Position numbers and translations under genes: made by a program
The notes under the pieces: model-generated
The model's database searches: none
Told to the model about the DNA's origin: nothing
What the model saw: only the letters and a program-made list of their open reading frames with translations
Assembly (NCBI GenBank): GCA_963829725.1
Contig: CAWHJW010000021.1
Span: 186,001-250,000 of the forward strand
Reading direction: 5' to 3'
DNA from: RYN-230 sp963829725
Lineage (GTDB): Bacteria > Actinomycetota > Actinomycetes > Streptosporangiales > Streptosporangiaceae
Length of the DNA stretch: 64,000 nt
Shown: in pieces, positions 9,400 through 16,818 of the stretch
Layout of the letters: each line of letters begins with the position of its first letter
Position numbering within the stretch: the first letter of the stretch is position 1

Positions 9400-11229
9400 G
9401 TGGGGGAATTTCTTATCTGGTTGTCGGGGACGAGCAGGCAGATTCTTGTCCAATGTCCTACCGAGCGGCCTAAGTTTGTCGGCCTCGGCACGGCGATACT
9501 TGTCACCGCCGGAATGGCCGCCGTATCGCTATCGTTCGCTTTAGTCACCGCCCTGAGGGCGCCAGTGTGGCTGGCCGTGATCTTCGCGCTGCTCTGGGGT
9601 CTGGCAATCATGAGCCTGGACCGCCTTTTCGTCGTGTCCATGCACCGGCAGCAGAACCGCCTCTATTACTTAATCTTGGCCGCTCCGCGCTTCCTGATGG
9701 CAGTACTGCTGGGCTTCGTGATCTCGACGCCGTTCGTGCTGCAGATCTTCCGGCCGGAGATCAACCACCAGATCAACCTCATGCACGCCGCGGAGCGGAG
9801 CGCGTACTTCAAGGACCTGCCGCACAACCCGGTGTACCTCACGGTGCAGCGGGACAAGGCCGCGGTCACCAAGCTGACGGACGAGGCCGCCACAGGCGGC
9901 ACGGCGATCAACCCGTCCACTGACCCGACGATCTCGGGCTGGCAGAAGCAGCTCGCTACGGCGCAGAACAACGAGGCAACCTGGTTCGCGAACCTGCAGT
10001 GCCAGCTCTACGGCACGGCACTGCCGGGCGGCCGCAAGTGCATCCAGGGCAACGGCCCGCTCGCCAAGGACGACCAGCAGCAGTATGAGTACTGGAAAGG
10101 CCAGGTGAGCACGCTCCAGCTAGAGATCCAGAACCGGACCACCACGGTCGAAAACAAGAGCGCGACACAGCAGAAAGCCAATCAAGGACAGGCCCAATCC
10201 CAGCTCACGGCGGCCAAGCAGGCGCTGGACAGCGCGCAGCGGCAACTGACCCTGCAGACAAACGATGTCACCACCGGCATCAAGCAGGACAGTGGGCTCC
10301 TCACGCAGCTCAAGGCGCTGGGCAACGCCACCGCGGGAGACACGAGCCTGGCCATGGCGCGTTTCCTGCTGTTCCTGGTCTTCCTCTTCATCGACATCAT
10401 GCCGGTATTCATCAAGCTGCTGCTCAACCTGGCTCCAGAAAGCACGTACGACTCGATCCTCGCGGATGAGGAACGCCGGCAGAAGGTGGCCGCGGAGCAC
10501 ACCCGGGCCGTCCGGCTGGCCGCCGAGCGCAAGGCCGCGCACGCCGAGATCTCCGGGGCGCGAGACCGGCTGGCAGCACTGTCCGCCGAACTGCCGGGGA
10601 TGCGCGATGACGTCATGGCGGCGCGGCTGCGGGTCGAGCGGGAGTGGCTGCAGCGCTGGGAAGCGGACCAGATGCGCCGGGTCGGGAATGGGCAGGGAAT
10701 CACGCCCGCGGACACCGGGGTCGGCCCCATGCCGTCACCCGACAGCTGGCAGCGGTACCAGACGGGCGGCTTCCGGCCCTGGCCGCCGACGAACAGCGGC
10801 ACCGACCGGGACGGGCGCCCTCAGCAGGACCTGCAGCGCCGGCCAGCGGCCGGGCGGGAGCGCTGGGGATGGCTCGGCTCGCTGCGCCTGCCGGGCCTGA
10901 GCGTCGTAGGGCTGGGCCTGGGCCGACGCGGCCGGCCGGAGCCGCGCGGTCAGGCGGGGCCGGAGTGGCGCCCGTGGCCGGGGAGCCGCCCACGCGGGGG
11001 ACCCGAGCGGAGTGCGGGCGCGCGGTTGCGGCGGCGGCCGCAGCCAGGACCTGATGCGCAGTCCGGGTCGCGGTTCGAAATCACCGCCGGGCCGGATCCC
11101 AGGCCGCGGTACGGCACCACGCAGGTCGATGCCATGCGGTCTGGCAACACGGCCGACCAGGACACCAGTCAACCGGACTGGTCGACCGGCAACGGCAGCA
11201 ACGGTGCCGGCAGCTGGGGCGGCGCATAG
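9400..11229 (+). CDS. DUF4407-family membrane protein
   Basis: 609 aa from GTG 9400, chosen because GGAAAGG sits 8-12 bases upstream and translation begins GEFLIWLSG, a DUF4407-like start. Membrane spans are visible at about 26-52, 57-79, 89-117 and 319-345. Between spans three and four lies a loop of about 200 residues with coiled-coil stretches rich in Gln, and after span four a cytoplasmic tail of about 260 residues that begins helical and ends rich in Pro, Arg and Gly. This is the DUF4407 layout. It is the only membrane component of the operon and so probably anchors it. About 65 bases separate it from the upstream stop, longer than the other junctions. Confidence 0.85.
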   Translation: MGEFLIWLSGTSRQILVQCPTERPKFVGLGTAILVTAGMAAVSLSFALVTALRAPVWLAVIFALLWGLAIMSLDRLFVVSMHRQQNRLYYLILAAPRFLMAVLLGFVISTPFVLQIFRPEINHQINLMHAAERSAYFKDLPHNPVYLTVQRDKAAVTKLTDEAATGGTAINPSTDPTISGWQKQLATAQNNEATWFANLQCQLYGTALPGGRKCIQGNGPLAKDDQQQYEYWKGQVSTLQLEIQNRTTTVENKSATQQKANQGQAQSQLTAAKQALDSAQRQLTLQTNDVTTGIKQDSGLLTQLKALGNATAGDTSLAMARFLLFLVFLFIDIMPVFIKLLLNLAPESTYDSILADEERRQKVAAEHTRAVRLAAERKAAHAEISGARDRLAALSAELPGMRDDVMAARLRVEREWLQRWEADQMRRVGNGQGITPADTGVGPMPSPDSWQRYQTGGFRPWPPTNSGTDRDGRPQQDLQRRPAAGRERWGWLGSLRLPGLSVVGLGLGRRGRPEPRGQAGPEWRPWPGSRPRGGPERSAGARLRRRPQPGPDAQSGSRFEITAGPDPRPRYGTTQVDAMRSGNTADQDTSQPDWSTGNGSNGAGSWGGA

Positions 11230-11336
11230 TCACGTCCGGGGGGACTCGGCAGCGCTGACGCCCGGCGAAGACCGGCCAGCAGGACGAGCCGGCCGATGAA
11301 CACGAGGGGGTAACCCAGCTGAGCGCTTCCGGCAGC

Positions 11337-12260
11337 GTGGTCCGGCAGGAGGATGTCGTCCGGCGGCTACGCGAGTTGCACGCCGCCGTCGACGACGAGG
11401 ACCGGCCGCGGGCCGCGCTGCTGCTCGGCCTGGCCATCACGGACCTCGCCGCATTACTCGCGGAAGATGATCCCCGGCGTGGCGAGCTTGCCGCCGAAGG
11501 CCTGCCGCTCCTGGCCGGGTCGGCTGGTGCCTCGCCCGCTGCCACGGCGGCCAGCGATCAGCTGCGCGGGTGCCTTCCGGCGACCCCAGCCGACGAACAG
11601 GCTCCGCGGCCGGGAACCTTCCCGCTGGGGGGCGGGGACCTGAACTGGGACCTGAACTGGGAAGCGCTGCGCGGGCCGGCGGAAGCGGCGAGGAACCTGA
11701 CGGCCACGTTGCCGTTCTTGGCGTCGATGCTCCCGCCGCAGGCGCCACTGCGGCAGGCGCTCACGAGCATCACGGACGTGATGGACGCCTTCGACCAGGG
11801 GCAATGGTCGCCGGAGCGCGATGCTGCGCTCAAGATGGCGATCGAGCAGGTGGAAGCGGGCGGCCTGGGCACCGGGCTGGGGCTGCTGCTGCGCACGGTC
11901 GCGATGATGATCAGGGTGCGGCGCTGCCAGCAGGCCCACGACGAGGGAGGCCAGCCGCACTGGCCGTCGCTGGCCGAACTCGACACGCTCGTCGCCGAGC
12001 TGGAGTCGGCGGACGACCTGGCCCGCGGTTTCGGGGCGCCGTTCCAGGCCATCGACGGCCTGCACCACCTGTTCATCGCAGGCGTGATCATGATGCGGCT
12101 TCTGGTCGACGTCCGGGGACGCGACGCGCGCCGGGACGCTGCCTGGCGTGACGGCCTGCTCCGGCTGCTCGACCAGGCGGACGACCATCTCAGGCAGAGG
12201 GCGCCGGCGTACGCCGGCCAGGTTCAGTCGATGCAGTCATCAGGGCCGGCGCCCTGCTGA
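11337..12260 (+). CDS. Helical protein closing the NTPase operon
   Basis: About 307 aa, soluble and almost entirely helical (repeated Leu/Ala/Asp/Glu helices; RRLRELHAAVDDEDRPRAAL at the start). No motif is recognised. The start is uncertain: GTG 11337 gives the listed frame, but a CTG at 11319 in the same frame sits about 10 bases after GAGGGGG and may be the true initiator. It lies about 90-110 bases after the DUF4407 stop in the same direction, with no obvious terminator, so it probably belongs to the operon. It resembles the unassigned helical partner proteins that accompany GTPase/GAP1 loci, but that comparison is weak. Function unknown. Confidence 0.6.
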   Translation: MVRQEDVVRRLRELHAAVDDEDRPRAALLLGLAITDLAALLAEDDPRRGELAAEGLPLLAGSAGASPAATAASDQLRGCLPATPADEQAPRPGTFPLGGGDLNWDLNWEALRGPAEAARNLTATLPFLASMLPPQAPLRQALTSITDVMDAFDQGQWSPERDAALKMAIEQVEAGGLGTGLGLLLRTVAMMIRVRRCQQAHDEGGQPHWPSLAELDTLVAELESADDLARGFGAPFQAIDGLHHLFIAGVIMMRLLVDVRGRDARRDAAWRDGLLRLLDQADDHLRQRAPAYAGQVQSMQSSGPAPC

Positions 12261-12262
12261 TC

Positions 12263-12680
12263 GTGAAGATGGACTGGGTCGTCAATATCTTCCAGCTAAC
12301 CGCAGCGCAGCAAGCACGGCTGAACCATAGCCCGCAGCTCGCCAGTACCCCGCGCGAGATCGTGGCCGTTCTCAACCTCGTTCCGGGAGACCGCCCTTTT
12401 GAGGGCGCGGGACAGGCGCAGGAGATCGATCCGCCACCAGCCTGAGGCGCAGCCAGCAGGAGCGAACCGGGGAGCGGGCCGCACCGACAGACTGGGTGTG
12501 GCACACCGCCCATGTGTCCGCCACGGCCACCAAGGTTGGCGGCACCTGGATAGTCGGCGCGGCCCCGTTCTGCCACCTGGGCGCGCAGCGACCGCAGGTG
12601 GTTTGCGGGGTCAGCAGGCGCCTGCGGGCACATAGCTGGGCGGCAGGCTTGCTCTGGCAGGAGGCCACCCCAGGGAGAAG
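12263..12680. other. Intergenic stretch without a confident gene
   Basis: About 420 bases after the operon. A 60-codon GTG frame at 12263-12445 (KMDWVVNIFQL start) and a 62-codon frame at 12496-12684 (TWIVGAAPFCHLGAQ) are open, but neither has a convincing ribosome site or family. A short hairpin, CGCCCT/AGGGCG at 12392-12407, could be a weak terminator for the operon. The area looks like gene debris continuous with the broken GNAT gene downstream. Confidence 0.35.
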
Positions 12681-12915
12681 GTGATCATGACCCCGCCCGG
12701 CAGCATGGTCCAGTTGCTCGACGGGACGCAGGCCGCCGCGCACGAGGATGAGCTGGCGGCTGCTCACGCTGAGGTTCACTCCACCCGCCCTACCGGCGAG
12801 CCGGGGACCCGGGCGTCGGGCGGGCGCTGCACGACCGCATACTGGCGGACCGGCCAGAAGAGCGGGCGACGCTGACTGTCCTCCCCGCGGCCACCCCGGC
12901 GGCGGCCTGTGTTCC
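12681..12915 (+). pseudogene. Remnant of a GNAT N-acetyltransferase
   Basis: The reading frame from GTG 12681/ATG 12687 follows an excellent ribosome site (GGGAGAAGG at 12671-12679). It starts like a GNAT N-terminus (MVQLLDGTQAAAHEDELAA). After about 35 codons the similarity jumps to another frame at about 12806, which reads DPGVGRALHDRILADRPEE then RATLTVLPAATPAA. This is the acetyl-CoA-binding end of the same family, and it breaks off before the usual YxxWGW. About 80 central residues are missing and the frame is shifted, so the gene is dead. The ribosome site and start are intact. Family assignment is from recognised GNAT patterns. Confidence 0.6.
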
Positions 12916-12948
12916 TGGCGGCAACCGGCCTGGTGGAGGATTAACGAT

Positions 12949-14124
12949 GTGCCAGGAAGCCTGAGGGAAACCATCGACACCACGACCGTGGCCGCGCTCC
13001 GTGCCCGCGGCAGCTTCAAGTGGACGGCTCCCGGCCCGGACGGGTTCGGCGCGGCCGTGGCGGAGATGGACTTCGGCGCCGCGCCGCCCATCCTCGACGC
13101 CCTGGCCAGGCTCTCCGCCGACGCGAACTTTGGCTACCTGCCGGACCACCTGGCCGATGAGCTGGCCGCCGCCTGCGCAGAATTCATGCTGCGCCGCTAC
13201 GGCTGGGACCCCGGTCCCGCGCACATCCACCCCGTTCCCGACGTGATCAAGGTGCTGGAAATCGCCATCACGCACTTCTCCCGCCCGGGCTCGCCGGTCA
13301 TCTTGCCGACCCCCGCGTACATGCCGTTCCTGGCCGTGCCGGGGTTCCTCGGCCGCGAGATCATCAGTGTCCGGATGCATGACGAGGCCGGCCTGTTCAC
13401 GTTCGATCTCGACTCGATCGAGGATGCGTTCCGCGCCGGCGGGCACCTGCTCATCTTCTGCAACCCGTACAACCCGCTCGGGCGCGTCTTCACCTCCGGC
13501 GAGATGACGCAGCTGACTGAGGTCGTCGAACGGCACGGCGGCCGCGTTTTCGCCGATGAGATCCACGGCCCGCTGGTCTACCCGGGCGCACGGCACATCC
13601 CGTACGCATCGACGTCGCAGGCCGCCGCCGCGCACACGCTGACCGCCACATCGGCCTCGAAGGCGTGGAACCTGCCCGGCCTGAAATGCGCAGAAGTAAT
13701 CCTGACCAATGAGCCCGACCGGCAGCGCTGGGACGCGATGGGAGTCTTCGCCTCGCATGGTGCCAGCAACCCGGGAGTCGTCGCGAACATCGCGGCGTTC
13801 CGGCATGGGGAGCCATGGCTGGATGAGGTCATCGCCTACCTGGATGACAGCCGCCGCCTGCTGGCCACCCTGCTCAGCCGGCACCTGCCGCAGGTCCGCT
13901 ACCGCCCGCCGGACGGCACCTACCTCGCCTGGCTCGACTGCACCGCGATGGACCTGCCCGACTCGCCCGGCGCGCTCGTCACGGACTGTGCCCACGTCAC
14001 GGTCGTGGATGGGCCTGCCTTCGGCGCCGGGGGCACCGGGGCGTTCCGGTTCAACTTCGCCACGCCGCAAGCCATCCTGGCCGACATGGTGCAGCGCATC
14101 GCCGCCGCCCTGGCCCCCGGTTAA
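12949..14124 (+). CDS. MalY/PatB-like PLP-dependent aminotransferase or C-S lyase
   Basis: 391 aa from GTG 12949, preceded by GGAGGA at 12935-12940. Fold-type I: WTAPGPDGFGAAVAEMDFG near the N-terminus is the MalY/PatB start. FCNPYNPLGRVF, FADEIHGPLVYPG and the PLP-lysine segment SASKAWNLPGLK (Lys near residue 238) follow in order. Members cleave cystathionine and other cysteine S-conjugates or act as aminotransferases; the substrate cannot be fixed here. The C-terminal Arg-containing segment FRFNFATP is present. Full length, with no partner genes. It converges on the glycosylase gene with only one base between their ends. Confidence 0.88.
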   Translation: MPGSLRETIDTTTVAALRARGSFKWTAPGPDGFGAAVAEMDFGAAPPILDALARLSADANFGYLPDHLADELAAACAEFMLRRYGWDPGPAHIHPVPDVIKVLEIAITHFSRPGSPVILPTPAYMPFLAVPGFLGREIISVRMHDEAGLFTFDLDSIEDAFRAGGHLLIFCNPYNPLGRVFTSGEMTQLTEVVERHGGRVFADEIHGPLVYPGARHIPYASTSQAAAAHTLTATSASKAWNLPGLKCAEVILTNEPDRQRWDAMGVFASHGASNPGVVANIAAFRHGEPWLDEVIAYLDDSRRLLATLLSRHLPQVRYRPPDGTYLAWLDCTAMDLPDSPGALVTDCAHVTVVDGPAFGAGGTGAFRFNFATPQAILADMVQRIAAALAPG

Positions 14125-14125
14125 G

Positions 14126-14971
14126 TTAAGACCTCAGGGCCTGCTCGCGGGAGCACCACCAGGTAGACCGGCCGCCGACCGTGCCGTGCACCATCGGGGC
14201 CCCGTCCCGGGGGCAGGTGCCGCCCGGGTGGCGGGCCGCGATGATCTCCCCGGTGTGCGCGCCGCCGTTCGCGATGGCGGAGGCCACCGACGCTTGCAGC
14301 GCCCGGTAGAGCCGGTCCGCCTCGGCGGCGGACAGGCTGCCGGCCGGCTGCAGCGGCGATACCCGGGCCTGCCACAGGATCTCGTCGGCCAGCAGGTTGC
14401 CGATCCCGGCAATCTTGGACTGGTCCAGCAGCCGCGCCTTGACGGCGACCGTCCCCTTGCTGATCAGCGCGCGGAACTCGGCCGGGGTGACCTGGGCGGC
14501 ATCTGGCCCGAGCTTGCCGATGTCGGGGTGCAGCCGTACCCGGCCCAGCCGCCGCGGGTCGAGCAGCACTAGGCTGCCCCCGTCCGCGAACCGGAGGGTG
14601 AAGCGGCTCCACGCGGGCTTGACGGCCCGTGCGCCGTACGGGCGCGGATCGCCGCCCTCGGCCACGCTGCCGTCCGGGCCGGTGACCACGATGCGGCCGC
14701 TCATGCCGAGGTGAATGCCGAGTTCCGGGCCGCCGCCCGCCACACGGCCGGCGGCGCCCGCCTCACCCAGCGCGGAGGTCTCCAGCCAGATCGTCTTGCC
14801 CTGCCGGTGCGCGGCGGTGAGGCTGCGGCCGGCCAGGGCGCTGCGCAGCTCGCCCGGTGCGTGCGGGCGCCCGACGTAGCTGTCGGAATCGTCCACATCC
14901 ACGATGCGCCGCTGCAGGGCCTGGTCAGCGATCAGGCGGCGGGCCGTCTCAACCTCGGGAAGCTCGGGCAC
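14126..14971 (-). CDS. Fpg/Nei-family DNA glycosylase with a degenerate zinc finger
   Basis: 281 aa. It begins MPELPEVE, the Fpg/Nei signature in which Pro2 is the nucleophile and Glu3 the general acid; GKTIWLE and HLGMSGR follow. The helix-two-turn-helix region (KIAGIGNLLADEILW) is intact. The C-terminal finger is not: where the family has two CxxC pairs, this protein shows CPRDG and CSREQ, leaving two of four cysteines. Base excision of oxidised purines or pyrimidines is therefore likely, but DNA binding through the finger must differ, as in other actinobacterial zincless paralogues. The gene is convergent with the aminotransferase and close to the regulator transcribed in the same direction upstream. 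Confidence 0.88.
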   Translation of the reverse strand: MPELPEVETARRLIADQALQRRIVDVDDSDSYVGRPHAPGELRSALAGRSLTAAHRQGKTIWLETSALGEAGAAGRVAGGGPELGIHLGMSGRIVVTGPDGSVAEGGDPRPYGARAVKPAWSRFTLRFADGGSLVLLDPRRLGRVRLHPDIGKLGPDAAQVTPAEFRALISKGTVAVKARLLDQSKIAGIGNLLADEILWQARVSPLQPAGSLSAAEADRLYRALQASVASAIANGGAHTGEIIAARHPGGTCPRDGAPMVHGTVGGRSTWWCSREQALRS

Positions 14972-14980
14972 CTCCCCGTT

Positions 14981-16516
14981 CTACCGTCCCGCCCGGCCGG
15001 CCGGTCCTGCGGGGCGGCCGGGCGCGCCGCCGGCGGGCGGGCCGGCATGATCCGGCCGCCAACGGCGGCGGGACGAGCCGCCCGCGCTTCCTCCCATGGC
15101 GTAGGGGATGAAGCTGCCGTGGTTCGGGTCGGGATCGAGGGGCTTGCCGATCGCCGGGAAGGCCCGCTGCGGGCAGGTGTTCCGGTCGCACACCTTGCAG
15201 CCGGGACCGATCGGGATGAGCGCGGACGGGCTGGCCAGGTCGAGCCCGTGCGAATAGACGAGCCGCTGCGCGTGCCGGAGGTCGCAGCCCAGGCCGATGG
15301 CGAAGGTCTTGCCCAGCGTCCCGTAGCCCCCGTAACGGCGGGAGACGGTCCGGGCCACCCACAGGTAACTGCGGCCGTCAGGCATCTCGGCCAGCTGGGT
15401 CTGGATCTCACCCGGGTGCGCGAACGCCTCGTAGACATTCCAAAGCGGGCATGAGCCGCCAACCCGGGAGAAGTGGAAGCTGGTCGCCGACTGGCGCTTG
15501 GAAATATTGCCCGCCCGGTCCACCCGCACGAAGATGAACGGCACACCGCGGGCTCCGGGCCGCTGCAAGGTGCTCAGCCGGTGCGCGACTGTCTCGTAGC
15601 CGACATCGAACCGGCGCTGCAGCAGGTCGATGTCGTAGCGGAGGGCCTCGGCGGCTTCCAGGAATGACCGGTAGGGCAGGACGAGGGCCCCCGCGAAGTA
15701 GCTGGCCAGCCCGATCCGGCAGAGCATGCGGGCATCGTCCCCGGACATGGTCGCGTCGGTGACGATCTGATCGATCTCGGCCGAGACTTCCATGGCGGCC
15801 AGGTGAGTGGCCAGCTGGAAGGCCCGCTGACCGGACGCGAGCAGCGGAGACAGCATCAGCACCCGGGCGCCGGGGTCGTAGCGCCGTTTGACCCCGGCGA
15901 CGCCGGCCGGGAGGTCAGCCACCCGGATGCCATGCCGCCGGGCCAGCCGCTCGGTGATCCCGGTGGCGGTGCTGGCGATGGCCAGGCCTGCCTCGCTGAA
16001 GATCCGCTCAGCCGCGAGGTCGAGGGCCGGAAAATAGTTCCGCCGGGCGTAGAACAGCTCCTGGACCTCCTCCTGGGCCATGGGCGGCGGAACGGACACC
16101 GCGCCCGCCTCGCCAGCGTCGATGCGGCTCATGATGGTCTCGTTGACGTCGCTGACGTGCCGGTACCGGCGGTGCAGCTCGATGACGTACCGGCCCACGG
16201 CCGGCATGGTCGCGGCCAGCTCGCGGATTTCCGCCATCGAGATCTGCTCGCCGGCCGAGGGGTCGGTCAGCACATCCCGGAGCTGTGCCACCAGGCGGTC
16301 AGCGTCCTCGGCCGAGAACTGCTGCAGGTCGGCATCGAACACGCTGGCCAGCTTCAGCAGGACGGAGGCCGTCATCGGCCGCTGGCTGGATTCCAGCTGG
16401 TTGACGTAGCTGGGCGAAATGCCCAGCGCGCTGGCCAGGGCAGCCTGGGTGAGACCCCGTTCCTCTCGGAAACGGCGCAACCGCACACCTACCCGTGCTT
16501 TAGTGACCACTATCAC
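14981..16516 (-). CDS. RamB-like XRE regulator of short-chain fatty-acyl metabolism
   Basis: About 509-511 aa. Residues 8-62 are an XRE helix-turn-helix (GLTQAALASALGISPSYVNQ). The middle is an ImmA/IrrE-like region, and the C-terminus has the family's cysteine cluster (GGSCPLW, GPGCKVCDRNTCPQRA). This is the ScfR/RamB architecture, which in corynebacteria and mycobacteria controls acetate and propionate use. The start is either GTG 16516 or GTG 16510; AGGA upstream is better spaced for 16510. It is transcribed divergently from PEP carboxykinase across about 300 bases, so it may control both. The C-terminal Ala/Gly/Pro tail past SFIPYAMGG is extra. Confidence 0.88.
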   Translation of the reverse strand: MIVVTKARVGVRLRRFREERGLTQAALASALGISPSYVNQLESSQRPMTASVLLKLASVFDADLQQFSAEDADRLVAQLRDVLTDPSAGEQISMAEIRELAATMPAVGRYVIELHRRYRHVSDVNETIMSRIDAGEAGAVSVPPPMAQEEVQELFYARRNYFPALDLAAERIFSEAGLAIASTATGITERLARRHGIRVADLPAGVAGVKRRYDPGARVLMLSPLLASGQRAFQLATHLAAMEVSAEIDQIVTDATMSGDDARMLCRIGLASYFAGALVLPYRSFLEAAEALRYDIDLLQRRFDVGYETVAHRLSTLQRPGARGVPFIFVRVDRAGNISKRQSATSFHFSRVGGSCPLWNVYEAFAHPGEIQTQLAEMPDGRSYLWVARTVSRRYGGYGTLGKTFAIGLGCDLRHAQRLVYSHGLDLASPSALIPIGPGCKVCDRNTCPQRAFPAIGKPLDPDPNHGSFIPYAMGGSAGGSSRRRWRPDHAGPPAGGAPGRPAGPAGRAGR

Positions 16517-16818
16517 ATCCTGTTCCGGCGGGGTTAGTGCTCTCCCCGATCATCGCGGCTTTGCGCTCATAGTCCAGCCCCGCCCGGCTACTCGTGCAGG
16601 TCCCGCGGGCCTAGGCTCGTTAATCGGTCTAGACCACCGCCCATCGCCTTCACAAGTGTTACAGAATAGCGAGCTGAGCGCCACAAACCTCCACACACGC
16701 AGGCCTACCACACCGCCGGACTTTCAGTTCATGTTGTTAAGCTAGGTACTCCGGTTAAGTTTTTGGACCCGACGCTAGACGAGTTGCGGGTACCGGCCGG
16801 CGATTGGAAGGACTTCCC
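16517..16818. promoter_or_regulatory. Divergent regulatory region between the RamB-like gene and pckG
   Basis: About 300 non-coding bases, clearly richer in A+T than the genes. Features include CACAAGTGTTACAG near 16652, TTGTTAAGC near 16734 and CGGTTAAGTTTTTGG near 16752. RamB-type regulators bind short AAAGT/TTTGC-type half sites, and AAGTTTTTGG is a plausible operator close to pckG, but this is only suggestive. The ribosome site GGAAGGAC for pckG is at 16806-16813. Confidence 0.4.

Noticed and set aside
1..12260. Type VII secretion locus because of the EccA-like AAA+ protein
   Set aside because: No EccB-E, MycP, WXG100 or PE/PPE gene is present; CbxX proteins occur in many other systems.
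12263..12445. 60-codon gene after the NTPase operon
   Set aside because: Starts at a GTG right after the operon stop but has no ribosome site and no protein-like conservation that I can recognise; kept only as part of an unassigned stretch.
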